Assembly: GCF_900129375.1 (NCBI RefSeq)
Contig: NZ_FQVN01000003.1
Coordinates: 496,001 to 560,000, forward strand
Direction of reading: 5' to 3'
Source of the DNA: Streptoalloteichus hindustanus
Lineage (GTDB): Bacteria; Actinomycetota; Actinomycetes; Mycobacteriales; Pseudonocardiaceae
Length of the DNA: 64,000 nt
The position numbers and the translations under genes are program-made. The notes below the pieces were generated by a model. It searched no databases. It was not told the DNA's origin and saw nothing but the letters and a program-made list of their open reading frames with translations. This document shows positions 34,055-43,900 of this stretch, one piece after another (positions within the stretch are counted from its first letter, which is position 1; every line of letters starts with the position of its first letter).

Positions 34055-35198
34055 CGGCCTGCCGGCCGGGCTGGCGGGCGCGGTCGCGCTCACCGGCCCC
34101 GGCGGCGCCGCGTGGCGGGAGGCGTTCCGGCACGTCGACCGGGCCGGGTTCGTGCCGGCCCACGTCTGGGTCGGCGAGGGCCAGGGACCGCCCAAACCGG
34201 TGTCCAGGGACACCGATCCCGACCGGTGGGCCGAGGTGGTCGCCTCGGACGTGCCCGTCCTGACCCAGTTCGACGACGGCGCGACCCGCTGGCCCGACAC
34301 CAACGGCCGGCACTGCACGGGCTCGGTCTCCCCGCCCAGCCTGGTGCTGACCCTGTTGGCGGCGCTGGCGGTCGAGGACGGCAACCGCGTGCTGGAGGTC
34401 GGCACCGGCACCGGGTACACCACGGCGCTGCTGGCCCACCGGCTCGGGCCGTCCCGGGTGACCAGCGTCGAGATCGACACCTACCTCGCGGCCACGGCGC
34501 GCGCCGCGCTGGCCGCGCACGGGTACCTCGTGACCGTGGCCTGCGCCGACGGGGCGTTCGGCCACCCGACCCGGGCGCCCTACGACCGGGTCCTGTCCAC
34601 GGCGGCGGTCACCGTGGGCCGGCTCCCCTACGCCTGGGTCGCGCAGACCCGGCCGGGCGGCCGCATCGTCGCTCCACTGAGGACGGACTACTCCGGCGGC
34701 TCCGTCCTGACCGCCTTCACCGTGCACGAGGACGGCACCGCCACCGGACGCCCTCTGGGCCGCGTGCCGGCGATGCCGCTGCGACAACACCGGACGCGGC
34801 GGGTCGACACCGGCTCACTGCCGCACAGCGATCCCGGCGCGCAGCTCACCCAGACGACGCTCAGCCTGTGGCGCGTGGCCAGGAGGTTCGACGCGCGGTG
34901 GGCGATCGGGACCCAGGTGCCCGACTGCCACTGGCGGCACGAACCCCCGAGGGACGGCGCCCGGGAGCACGGGTTGTGGTTGCTGGACCCGGTGACCTCG
35001 TCCTGGGCTCACGTCCGGTACGGGGCCGCGCCCGGTCCCCAGTCGGTGTGGCAGGGCGGGCCGCGCCGGCTGTGGAACGAGGTCGAGATGGCCTACCTGC
35101 GGTGGAAGGACGACGGCAAGCCCGGCGTGGACCGGTGGGCGTTCACCGTGGCGCCGGACCGGCAGACGGCGGGCCTCGTGGCCCCGGGCGAGCGATGA
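34038..35198 (+). CDS. PCMT-like protein methyltransferase
   Basis: The 386-residue protein has a domain related to protein-L-isoaspartate O-methyltransferase: TGSVSPPSLVLTLLAALAV, the SAM motif I LEVGTGTGYTTALLAHRLG (119-137), motif II VTSVEIDTY and motif III YDRVLSTAAV. The extra C-terminal domain (from about residue 240) ending in WNEVEMAYLRWKDDGKPGVDRWAFTV is typical of actinobacterial relatives that accompany ATP-grasp or lanthipeptide genes. No ATP-grasp or LanM-like gene lies nearby, so it stands alone. The start lacks a strong ribosome site and may be coupled to the small frame upstream. Confidence 0.83.
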   Translation: MVPASDGLPAGLAGAVALTGPGGAAWREAFRHVDRAGFVPAHVWVGEGQGPPKPVSRDTDPDRWAEVVASDVPVLTQFDDGATRWPDTNGRHCTGSVSPPSLVLTLLAALAVEDGNRVLEVGTGTGYTTALLAHRLGPSRVTSVEIDTYLAATARAALAAHGYLVTVACADGAFGHPTRAPYDRVLSTAAVTVGRLPYAWVAQTRPGGRIVAPLRTDYSGGSVLTAFTVHEDGTATGRPLGRVPAMPLRQHRTRRVDTGSLPHSDPGAQLTQTTLSLWRVARRFDARWAIGTQVPDCHWRHEPPRDGAREHGLWLLDPVTSSWAHVRYGAAPGPQSVWQGGPRRLWNEVEMAYLRWKDDGKPGVDRWAFTVAPDRQTAGLVAPGER

Positions 35199-35215
35199 GC
35201 GCCCGGGACCACGAG
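35175..35215. terminator. Bidirectional terminator between convergent genes
   Basis: 15 of 16 positions pair between 35175-35190 and 35200-35215 (arms begin CTCGTGG and end CCACGAG, one mismatch), with a 9-base loop. It contains the methyltransferase stop and serves the convergent DUF885 gene too. Confidence 0.75.
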
Positions 35216-35230
35216 GTCGGCACGAGCCGG

Positions 35231-36922
35231 TCAGAGCTTGACGAGCTGCTCCCGCAGCGTGTCCAGCCCCATGGCACCCATCTCCAGCGCCTGCATGTGG
35301 AACCGCTTGAGGTCGAAGGCGTCGCCATGCCGCTGGCGCGCCTCCTCCCGCGCGGCGAGCCACAGCCGCTCGCCGAGCTTGTAGGACGGGGCCTGCCCCG
35401 GCCAGCCCAGGTAGCGGTCGATCTCGTCGCGCACGTGGCCCGGGTCGGTGATGGTGCGGGTGAGCATGAACTCCAGGCCCAGCTCCGGCGTCCACCGCTC
35501 GCCCTCGTGGAACCCGGTGCCGGCCGGGATCTCCAGCTCCAGGTGCATGCCGAGGTCCACCACCACGCGGGCGGCGCGGAACAGGTGGGCGTCGAGCATG
35601 CCCAGCAGGTTGCCGTCGTCCTCGAGGTAGCCCAGCTCGCGCATGAGCCGCTCGGCGTAGAGCGCCCAGCCCTCGCCGTAGCCGGACACCCAGCACATCA
35701 GGCGCTGGAACCGGTTCAGCCGGGCCTGCTGGTAGACGGCGGTCGCGATCTGGAGGTGGTGGCCGGGCACGCCCTCGTGGTAGACCGTCGAGACCTCGCG
35801 CCAGGTGCTGAACTCCTCCTTGTCCGCCGGCACCGACCACCACATGCGGCCGGGGCGGGAGAAGTCGTCGGTCGGGCCCGTGTAGTAGGCGCCGACGCCG
35901 CCACCGGGGGGCGCGATCTTGCACTCGAGCTTCATGAGCGCGTCGGGGATCGCGAAGTGCACGTCACGCAGGTCGACCAGCGCCTTGTCCGACAGCTGCT
36001 GCATCCACGCGGCGAAGGCGTCCTGGCCGTGCACCTGGTAGCGCGGGTTGGCGTCGAGCGCGGCGGCGGCCTCGGCCAGGGTCGCACCCGGCTTGATCCG
36101 CTCGGCGACCCGCTTCATCTCGGCCTCGATGCGGGAGAACTCGGCCCAGCCCCACTCGTAGGCCTCGGCCAGGTCCAGCTTCGCGCCGGTGAAGTACCGC
36201 GACCAGAGCCGGTAGACGTCCTCGCCGACCGCGTCCTTGGCCGGAGCCTTCGGCGCGAGGTCCTCGCGCAGGAAGCGGGCCAGGTCGGCGTAGGCCTCGG
36301 CGGCGGCCTTCGCGCCGGTCTCCAGGTCGGTGCGCAGGGCGGGGCCGACCCCGTCCGCGCCCTCGGCGGAGGCGATCAGGTTGGCGAAGAACGACCTGCC
36401 ACCCCGCAGGCCGGCCCAGGTCTCGCACTGCTCGGCGACCCTGGTGACCTGGCGGATCGCCGCGACGTTGCCCCGGTCGGCGGCGCGCGCGAGCGAGGCG
36501 CGCAGCTGGGCGACCGCCTCGGGCATCGCGGTCAGCCGGCGGGCGACCACCGTCCAGTTCTCGGCGCTGTCGGTCGGCATCAGGTCGAACACCTGACGCA
36601 GGTCCTGCACCGGGCTGGCGATGACGTTGAGCGCCGACTCGTCCAGCCCGGCGTCGTGGATCTCCACGTTCAGGCCGACCCGCTCCTGGAACACCGCCTT
36701 GGCGGTCTCCTCGTCGGCGTCGGCGGGCCGCGCGGCCTCGAGGTCGGCCAGGGCGCGGCGGGCCAGCTCGGCGCGGGCCTGGTGGCCCTCGGGCGAGAAG
36801 TCGGTCAGCTTCTCGTCATGACCTGGAACGCCCAGGTAGGTGGCAGTGATCGGGTCGAGGGCCGCGTAGTCCTCGACGTACCGGTCACTGATCTCGTGCA
36901 CACCGGTAGGGGTGGATGCCAT
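35231..36922 (-). CDS. DUF885 family putative zinc metallopeptidase
   Basis: The 563-residue, largely helical protein matches DUF885, with the zinc-binding HEGVPGHH at 382-389 (STVYHEGVPGHHLQIA) and the downstream EGWALYAERLMRELGY region that supplies a Glu. No signal peptide is seen, so it should be cytoplasmic. Related enzymes are thought to be oligopeptidases. ATG 36922 is the clear start. It is divergent from lppM. Confidence 0.88.
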   Translation of the reverse strand: MASTPTGVHEISDRYVEDYAALDPITATYLGVPGHDEKLTDFSPEGHQARAELARRALADLEAARPADADEETAKAVFQERVGLNVEIHDAGLDESALNVIASPVQDLRQVFDLMPTDSAENWTVVARRLTAMPEAVAQLRASLARAADRGNVAAIRQVTRVAEQCETWAGLRGGRSFFANLIASAEGADGVGPALRTDLETGAKAAAEAYADLARFLREDLAPKAPAKDAVGEDVYRLWSRYFTGAKLDLAEAYEWGWAEFSRIEAEMKRVAERIKPGATLAEAAAALDANPRYQVHGQDAFAAWMQQLSDKALVDLRDVHFAIPDALMKLECKIAPPGGGVGAYYTGPTDDFSRPGRMWWSVPADKEEFSTWREVSTVYHEGVPGHHLQIATAVYQQARLNRFQRLMCWVSGYGEGWALYAERLMRELGYLEDDGNLLGMLDAHLFRAARVVVDLGMHLELEIPAGTGFHEGERWTPELGLEFMLTRTITDPGHVRDEIDRYLGWPGQAPSYKLGERLWLAAREEARQRHGDAFDLKRFHMQALEMGAMGLDTLREQLVKL

Positions 36923-37102
36923 GTGCGGGACGCTACCTGTTCACCCCGGGTGTTCCGCACCCCGTTTGGCCCTGTGCCACCACCGACTCATCCACCCGAA
37001 ACGGTGATGCCGACCCCCGGGTTCCTCCGTTCGGCGCGGCGTCCGCGTGATCGCGGCCCGCTCGGGGCGCGCCGACGGTCACCCGACTGGCACGATGACC
37101 GG

Positions 37103-37798
37103 GTGCGCTCTGGGGTGGAGCAGCCGACCGCCCGGCGCCGTGCTCGGCCATCCGTCACGGTGCTGCCGGTGCTCGTGCTGGTCCTGGCGGTCCTGCTCGG
37201 CGGCTGCGTCCGGGTGAAGGCCGCGATGGCCGTCAACGAGGAGGACCGGGTCTCCGGCGAACTGGTGGTCGCCGCCCTGCCGACCAGGGAGGGCGACTCC
37301 GGGCCGCAGCTCCAGGTCCCCGACACGCTCCGCAGCCGGGTGCGGGTGCAGTCCTACTCCACCGACGGCTACGCGGGCTCGCAGCTGTTCTTCAACGAGC
37401 TGGGCTTCGAGGAACTCCGCGTGCTCACGAGCCTCACCTCCGCCACCAACTCCCGGTACCAGTTCTCCCTGCGCCGCACCGGCGAGACCGTCACGCTGGC
37501 CGGATCGGTCGACCTGACCCAGGTGCCGCCGGACCGCACCGACGTGCAGGTCCGGATCAGCTTCCCCGGCCAGGTGCTGACCACCAACGGCGACGAGGCG
37601 TCCGGCACGGTGAACTGGCTGCCCAAACCCGGGCAGGTCAACGAGCTCGCCGCCACCGCCCGCTACGTCGGCGCCGCCTCCGGCTCCTGGCACGGCTGGG
37701 CCCTCCTCGTCGCCGCCACCTGCGTCGCCGTGGCCCTCTTCGTCATCGGACTGGCCTTCCTCGCCCACCGCCGCCACGTCCGCCGCGAAGCCCACTGA
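37103..37798 (+). CDS. lppM: LppM-family (DUF3153) lipoprotein
   Basis: The 231-residue protein has a basic N-terminus, a hydrophobic segment and lipobox LLGGC with the lipidated cysteine at 35. The exported domain (36-200) contains NEEDRVSGELVVA and the FNELGFEELRVL region typical of LppM, and the protein ends with a membrane span and basic tail (HRRHVRREAH). This matches M. tuberculosis Rv2171, which is followed there by the Rv2172c-Rv2178c genes also present here. GTG 37103 or 37118 is the likely start; neither has a strong ribosome site. Confidence 0.82.
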   Translation: MRSGVEQPTARRRARPSVTVLPVLVLVLAVLLGGCVRVKAAMAVNEEDRVSGELVVAALPTREGDSGPQLQVPDTLRSRVRVQSYSTDGYAGSQLFFNELGFEELRVLTSLTSATNSRYQFSLRRTGETVTLAGSVDLTQVPPDRTDVQVRISFPGQVLTTNGDEASGTVNWLPKPGQVNELAATARYVGAASGSWHGWALLVAATCVAVALFVIGLAFLAHRRHVRREAH

Positions 37799-37808
37799 CC
37801 CGCCTCAG

Positions 37809-38234
37809 CTACTCCCGCCCCCGCGCCGAGGCGACTCGCCGGCGAAGAAACCCCGGCACCTCCTCCAGCCCAACCACCACCTCGAAGTACCCGGCCTCAT
37901 CCGCGAACGCGAGGTGATCGAGCCGAGGAGGCGCAATCGCCTCCCACTCAGTCGCCCCGACCCGGAACTCGATGAACCAGAGCCACGGCCCGCTCGGTGC
38001 TTCGTCCAGATCAACGTCGATCTCCAGCTCACTTCCGGCTGGCAGGACATCCACGACCGACTCGCGCCACTGATCCAGCAACGGCAATAACCGGACCCGT
38101 CCCTCAAGCCACTGTTCGTGTGCCTCTCGCACCTCCAAAGCCTCCTTCTCGACCCTGTGCCGCCGCTCCCCCTCCCGCCACGTGGACCATCTCTGTAGTC
38201 CTGCCCGGACAGCAACCTTGAGGTACCTGTGCAT
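37809..38234 (-). CDS. Hypothetical protein at the distal end of the RHS island
   Basis: I do not recognise this 141-residue soluble protein. ATG 38234 follows GGAGGG (38238-38243); a GTG at 38264 overlapping the upstream stop is an alternative. The N-terminal 60 residues are charged and helical (EKEALEVREAHEQWLEGRVR), followed by an acidic, Trp-containing part (WLWFIEFRVGATEWEAIAPP) with the look of small immunity proteins. It is the last of a row of minus-strand genes downstream of the broken RHS gene. Confidence 0.55.
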   Translation of the reverse strand: MHRYLKVAVRAGLQRWSTWREGERRHRVEKEALEVREAHEQWLEGRVRLLPLLDQWRESVVDVLPAGSELEIDVDLDEAPSGPWLWFIEFRVGATEWEAIAPPRLDHLAFADEAGYFEVVVGLEEVPGFLRRRVASARGRE

Positions 38235-38260
38235 CTTCCCTCCGAATGGGAGGTATCCCA

Positions 38261-38839
38261 TCACATGCCCGAGGGGAGATATATCGCGTTCAGGCGGTCG
38301 ACGTCATCACATCCGACCCAGAACCCCGCTGAGCAGAAAACCCATTTCGCAACGTCACTCGACCGCCAAGGGCCTTCGTACAGAACGCCGCGCCCAACAG
38401 CCCGCACAGCGAAGAACGCTTCCTCGCCTACTGCAACGCCCGGTGCCAGGTCAGCATCAGTCAACAACATGACGTCACGCGGCTCACTCCTCTCCGGAAG
38501 AACAGCAAGCAAGGGATCAGCGTCCCAAACCCTCCCGTAGTAGCCGGACACGCCGACAACCCGAAAATCATCAAGCCGGACGTCGACGTAGACCACCCCG
38601 AACGAGAGGATCCCGCATCCAGCCTCAACGACCCCACCCTCGGTGTAGAACTCACCCCAACCCTTGTGCTGAACGACCACAGTGCGCGCCAGCACAGAAC
38701 CGGGGGCCGCGGTCCCGGACACGAACCTCAGGGAGCCCGCACCGAAGCCCGAACCACCCAAGTCGCCCGCCAGCAGGTACACAATCGAGAGCGACAGATC
38801 GACGCACGCTGCCAGCGTAGCCACTCTGGGAAAGGACAT
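38261..38839 (-). CDS. Hypothetical protein in the RHS island
   Basis: The 192-residue protein starts at ATG 38839 (a TTG at 38881 is possible). A hydrophobic N-terminus (LAACVDLSLSIVYLLAG) could be a membrane anchor. The rest is beta-rich with many aromatic residues, for example GWGEFYTEGGVVEAGCGIL and YLPSGM at the end. No family is recognised. Its stop meets the start of the next gene. Position and composition suggest an immunity-type gene. Confidence 0.5.
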   Translation of the reverse strand: MSFPRVATLAACVDLSLSIVYLLAGDLGGSGFGAGSLRFVSGTAAPGSVLARTVVVQHKGWGEFYTEGGVVEAGCGILSFGVVYVDVRLDDFRVVGVSGYYGRVWDADPLLAVLPERSEPRDVMLLTDADLAPGVAVGEEAFFAVRAVGRGVLYEGPWRSSDVAKWVFCSAGFWVGCDDVDRLNAIYLPSGM

Positions 38840-38928
38840 GCGCGGGAAACGAGACCTCTTCCTCACCAACCCCTCCGTCAACTTCCAGGTCCGATCACGT
38901 CACCCTCACCCGGCGGCAGCGGGAGAAG

Positions 38929-39303
38929 TCAGACGACAAACGCCACCTCGCGCGCCGCGAAGCGCAGCTCCATCATCTCCAGGTCAACCCTGAACAGGGC
39001 GGTGTCACGCTCGATGTCATACCAGTAGTCGAGACCGTGGAACACCTGCCCATCGTCGGGGCTGGCGTCCTTCTGGGACGCCTCCATCGTGGAAACTTCC
39101 CGGAAGGCAAGGGCGAACCTCTCGCGAGCGGCGATCGTCTCGAAGTGGAGGAACAGGCTCGGCACACTCAGCCCCAAGCCGAACTCCACACGCATGATGT
39201 CACAAGAATTATGGAGGTCAACGAATCCCAGAGCGGTGCCCGCGCATCCGATGATCTCGCTATCGAAGTTCCACCGATCCAGCCCCACGAAACCGACTTC
39301 CAC
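38929..39303 (-). CDS. Hypothetical protein in the RHS island, immunity-like
   Basis: GTG 39303 has GGGGAG at 39310-39315, six bases away, giving 124 residues; the frame is open a little further upstream without a ribosome site. The sequence is acidic and rich in Phe/Asp/Glu (VEVGFVGLDRWNFDSEIIG, LFLHFETIAARERFALAF), like many small immunity proteins. No named family is recognised. Confidence 0.5.
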   Translation of the reverse strand: MEVGFVGLDRWNFDSEIIGCAGTALGFVDLHNSCDIMRVEFGLGLSVPSLFLHFETIAARERFALAFREVSTMEASQKDASPDDGQVFHGLDYWYDIERDTALFRVDLEMMELRFAAREVAFVV

Positions 39304-39512
39304 AGCAAACTCCCCAACTGTCCAGCCACCAGGCTTTGACTTCGCCCAACCAGGACTGCCCGCCACGGCTCATTCGAGACGTCGCCACTCTCTGCGCCCG
39401 GATCTGGATGCGAACAGCGGAACAGAGAAGAGTAACTCCTCCCCCTCCCACACGCAAGGCGTAGCACCTGCCGTTCCGAGAACCTATCTGAACCTTCAGC
39501 TCACCAAGATAA

Positions 39513-39777
39513 TTAAGTGTTGACGATATTCAACAGGCCCCACATGTCTCGGTCGTCGCACTCGGCGAACTCCATCACCTGCCCACCGTCGACATCAAGA
39601 AGGACCAATCCCTCCATCACTCGGAGTCCGAGTTGATGGCGCCCAAGGCCGTTGAGATTGATATCCATCATGAGGTCTTGCCCAGTTCTGTACGATCGCA
39701 CGTCGAGCTGCTCAGCGCTCGTCGGAAACCGCCCTGGCGATCCAGCGCTCGACTCTCGATCCAAGGTCGATTCTCAT
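39513..39777 (-). pseudogene. Small immunity-like gene, apparently frameshifted
   Basis: ATG 39777 with GAGGAAAT upstream starts MRIDLGSRVERWIARAVSDE and hits a stop at 39712-39714. One base out of frame, a long open stretch continues EQLDVRSYRTGQDLMMDI to a stop at 39513, ending FAECDDRDMWGLLNIVNT. Joining the two would give a protein of about 87 residues. The alternative is an intact 83-codon gene from TTG 39764 with no ribosome site. Confidence 0.4.
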
Positions 39778-39841
39778 GATTTCCTCTTTCGGGCAAATAC
39801 GCGTTACGTCCTCAAACTTCTCCACCCTGACTATGGCGACA

Positions 39842-40390
39842 CTAACTAAGTGAGGTCAACAATTGGCCGAACACAGCTGCGAGCACCGCCAGCAAGTACA
39901 AGGCCGCCGGCCTGCGTGGCAGATCCACAGGCGGAGGCACCGCAGCGCCGTACAGACGCCCGTCCTCCAGTGCCTTACTCAACCGAGACCCGATCTTTCC
40001 GGCACGCGCAGCATAACGTTTCGAAAGTTTCGACCACAACCATAGGTGGTCAAACTCCCACACTTCCTCATCTTTATTATTGAGTAGGATGTGAATACGA
40101 TTGGACTCCTCATAGATTCTGACGATCTCACTCCAGGGGTACGCGGAGACAGTAAACCAACGCACAATTGTAATTCCACCGACATTCCAAACGATCCTCG
40201 GCCGCAAGCCTGATCGCCACACAAGCTCCAGCGGCAGGAGGGAAGCAAAGAGGGTCAACAATCCGGGCGGCACCCAAGACGGCACGGAAACAAGTTCCGC
40301 TTTAGGGAATACTGTCGCTCCAAGCAGGAGTACAGCCAGGGCTGAATAGTTAATTACACGACTGCGCAGAATTTCATTCTTGTCTTCCAA
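39842..40390 (-). CDS. Membrane protein directly downstream of the RHS gene, candidate immunity protein
   Basis: The start is TTG 40390, five bases after AGGAG (40396-40400); this fits better than an upstream ATG that lies in a hairpin. The 182-residue protein has two N-terminal membrane spans (INYSALAVLLLGATVF; GLLTLFASLLPLELVW), a PH-like beta-rich middle (GITIVRWFTVSAYPWSEIVR) and a C-terminal span. The position right after the toxin C-terminus is where the cognate immunity gene of a polymorphic toxin usually sits. Confidence 0.6.
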   Translation of the reverse strand: MEDKNEILRSRVINYSALAVLLLGATVFPKAELVSVPSWVPPGLLTLFASLLPLELVWRSGLRPRIVWNVGGITIVRWFTVSAYPWSEIVRIYEESNRIHILLNNKDEEVWEFDHLWLWSKLSKRYAARAGKIGSRLSKALEDGRLYGAAVPPPVDLPRRPAALYLLAVLAAVFGQLLTSLS

Positions 40391-40404
40391 AGAATCTCCT
40401 CTCA

Positions 40405-40448
40405 AGACTGGCCGGAGACCGGTGGTGTCACCGGTCTCCGGCCAGTCT
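40405..40448. terminator. 20-bp perfect hairpin after the RHS gene
   Basis: AGACTGGCCGGAGACCGGTG (40405-40424) pairs without mismatch with 40429-40448 around a GTGT loop. It lies 14 bases beyond the RHS stop and just before the ribosome site of the next gene. Confidence 0.8.
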
Positions 40449-40462
40449 ATCAATAACGCAAA

Positions 40463-40950
40463 CTAGTTCCATCGCGCCCTGTAGGCCGCCTGTTTACGCG
40501 ACTTCACGTACCTCTTAGCAGCCCACAATGACGACGGAGAAAAACTTCGCCGCGCAGCGAAATATCTGCCAGCATACCGCCCCACCAAGCGATGGCTCTG
40601 CACGACCGGGTACTTCGATGCCACGTGTCGCGCAACAGCCCAGCCTTTGAATCCCTTAAACGCGCCACCTACTCCCCCCAGGATGGCATGCGCCCACGGG
40701 TTTTCACTGCGCCTATTGACGTACCAGTTTGCTGCACCCAGGCCAGCGCCAACTGCAAAGCCAACACCAACGGCACAGCCGACTCCCGCTGACCCAACAC
40801 AAACTAACCCGACCGCGACGCCCGTTGCAATGCCCCGCACCCAGTGGTTGTCCAGGCCCCTTTTAATCAGGTTCTTAAGACCGCCCCAACTCCAACGTCC
40901 GTCGAGGTCCCTGTCATTGATGGGATCGGCGTTGACGTAGTCGTAGTCGT
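40463..40950 (-). other. Toxin-like C-terminal tail of the RHS gene
   Basis: After the RHS core end the frame continues for about 160 residues. It has a Gly/Ala/Val-rich hydrophobic stretch ([19 protein letters not shown] and following), then a basic, Arg/Lys/Tyr-rich end ([20 protein letters not shown]). No known toxin active site is recognised. The hydrophobic stretch could be a pore-forming or translocation segment. Confidence 0.4.
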
Positions 40951-43900
40951 TGGCGGAGCCGCCTTCCACCGGGTCGACTGACAGGAAGCGACCGAGTGAG
41001 GGCAGGTAGGGGCGGGCGCCCATCTGCACCACGGCGAGACTGCCCAGGTGCTCGTAAGGACGTTGGTGCTGGCCGAGCCAGCCGTAGTCCATCTGCCCCG
41101 GCTGGTTGTCAGGGACGTTGTCCGAGTTGACGGAACCGGAGTTGGAGAGCGGCTCGCCGTACGGGTTGTAGGTCCGCAGCTCGCCGACCTGTTTCCCGTC
41201 CTGGCCGGTCGTCAGCGACAGGTCACCACGCACAGAGGGGTGATCCCAGGTCGGCTGAGTCGCGCCATCACCACCCTTGAGCGTGAACAGCACACCGCCA
41301 GGCAGAGAGAACGACCGCGTGATCATCCGCTTGTCACCACTGAGGGCGAAGTCGGCAGTGTCACCCGTCCCCGTGTGCCCGTAGAGGACGGTGGTGTCCT
41401 TGCCGCCCTGCACGTCACGTCGCACGATCCGGTCCGTCACGTCCCTGAGGTAGGCGACATCGGCGGCCTCTGGTCCGGTCACCCTCAGCGTCTGGTGCCG
41501 GCCGGCCGAGTCCCAGCCGAGGAAGGTCGAATGGTCGCCCTGCTTGATCTCGGTGGTGTTCCCCTCCGAGTCGTAGCTGAAGGTTGCCGCGACCGCCCCG
41601 TGCGTGGAGAGAACCCGGTCGGCGGCGTCGTAGCAGTAGCCGGTCTCGGCCCTGCCGCCTGGGCTTTCGTCAATCAGCCGCACACGGTTGGTGTTCGCGC
41701 CGGCATTCCCCTGGGTGCCGCTCGGACAGGTCGCCGACGCCTGAGAGGTGAAGTCGTAGGTGTAGTGGTGTCCTGTCACCCACGCCTCGGTCAGTCGCCC
41801 CACAGCGTCGTAGACGTAGTTCGGACCGTTCGGGCGCGCATCGACACCGTTGAGGGACTCGTCGATGATGGTGCCCGACCGCGACCGGGTCACCGCGGAA
41901 GTGATCTCCCGCCCGTCAGCCGTCTTCCAGGTCAGCGAGAGGACACGTCCCGCACCGTCCTTGCCGAGCTTGGAAAGCGACGTCCCGTTGCTGTAGTTGA
42001 CCGAGCTGATCTCGCCAGCCGCGTCGTAGGAGACGGTGGCGAGCACGGTGTCACCGAGCTTGGTGCTGAGCACCCGTCCCGCGTCGTCGTAAGTCGGCGT
42101 GCTGACCTGCGGCGGGTCGGCGGGATTCGGCGGAGTCACCTTCTCCGAGACAGCCCGGCCGGCTCGGTCGTAGCTGGTCTCGGTACGGGTCCCTCACACG
42201 TCGGTGTAACTGACAGTTCGGCCCAGCAGGTCCGCCTTGGTCGTGGCCGTGCCGTGCACGTCACCGACCGAAGTGGTGAGCGGGTCTCCGCCAACCTTGT
42301 AGTCGTGAACAACCTTCCGCTCACCGGCAGTGGAGTTCGCCGGGTAGGTCTTCTCGACGACTCGACCACGCTCGTCGTACCGGGTACAGATCCAACCGCC
42401 GCCACCGGCGCTTTCCGCGATCACCCGGCCGCGCAGGTCGTAGACCTGCTCTTCGGTGCGCGCTGGGCCGGACGCGGGCTTGGGTCCGGTCGAGCCCTTC
42501 GCCAGACCCGACTGCGGAATCGGATCCACCGCAGATGTGCACGGGTTGTCGCGCGTCTCGGTGTTCCCGTAGTGGCTGTAGACGGTCGCCGCGCCAGAAG
42601 GCGTCTGCTTGCCGACTCGTCTGAGGTAGCCGTTACCCGGCTTCTCGTAGGCGGTCTTGGTGGTCAGACGAAGGCCACCCGGGTCGGAGGTCGAGGAACC
42701 CGCCAGACCGTAGGCGGGGTCCAGCCCCTCCCGGTAGTTGGTCGTACTGCGGTGCTCGGGGACCGAGTCGGAGTCGAGCTCGACCGTTGAGGTGGTGAGG
42801 CCGTAGTCGGGAGTGAGCTTGTCCGCGGGCACCTTGGCCCAGTCGAAGCCGTTCTCCTTCCGCCAGGTGAAGTCGATCCCGTTGCTGCCCCGCGTCTGGT
42901 TTCCGGACAGTGCGTGCCGGATGTAGTCGATGCGTAACCGGTGTGGGCCAGCGGACAGGGCGATGGCCTGCCGCCCCTGGTTCACGCGACCGGCCGCCCC
43001 CATGTGCTTGCTGACCTCCTTCTCGCTCAGGGGACGGTCGTAGACCGCGACCTCGTCGATCAGAGTCTGCGCGGTGTTCCCGTCAACCCGGGCTCCGATG
43101 CGCACGGGCGCGGCGTTGGCCCCGGGCTTCGCACCCGGAGTTCCCTCGCCCGCCTTCTTGCCGTTGATGTAGTAGGCCACCTTCCCCTGGGAGTCCCGGG
43201 TCACCACCACGTGGTTCCAGTGGTTGGGGGCCAAGGTCTCCGTCGAGAGGCCGGGCCCCGCGGTGGTGCCCGCGCCCTGGAGGAAGTCCAGCTTGAAGTC
43301 CGGCCGCAGCACCAGGTCGAACGAGGCGTTCCAGCCGGAGGCGTTGTCAACCTTGTTGATCAACATCTGGTGCGCGTTCTCCACCACGCGCGGCTTGACC
43401 CACATCTCGACGGACATGGCCCCGGTCAGGTTGAGCGCGTCGTGGTGCGGAATCTCCACCTTCCCGCCGGAGAAGTCGACGGCTCTGCTGTTGTCATCCG
43501 GCATCGCACCATCACGCTGGCGAGCCACCGATCCCGAGTAAGTGCCGTTCCGACCGTTGCCAGAGCTGTCCCTAGCGGTCTCGTCGTTGTCTCCGAGACG
43601 CCAGTAACCACGTGGCTTCGACTCCACGACGTTGGGGGCATAGGTGCGGTCGACCACGAGGTTGTCGTCGACGTAGAACCGCATGCCATCCGTCGCGCCA
43701 TCTTCCGCCGTGCCGAACATGTAGGAGCCCGCGCTGTCCACCTGGAGCTGACCGGTGAGGCGTCCCGAGTAGGCGCTCTTCAGGTCCAGTCCTTCGGCTG
43801 GGGCGTTGGCGCTCCAGTCAGTGTTCGGCCCACTGGTGTTGTAGCTGTTCGCCGGGCCGGACATGGTGGCGTTGGACCACCACGCGGCCGACAGACCGGT

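Noticed and set aside
42194-42196. TGA in the RHS gene as selenocysteine or programmed readthrough
   Set aside because: The context is an ordinary YD repeat where Trp fits, no SECIS-like structure was seen, and three other lesions occur in the same gene.
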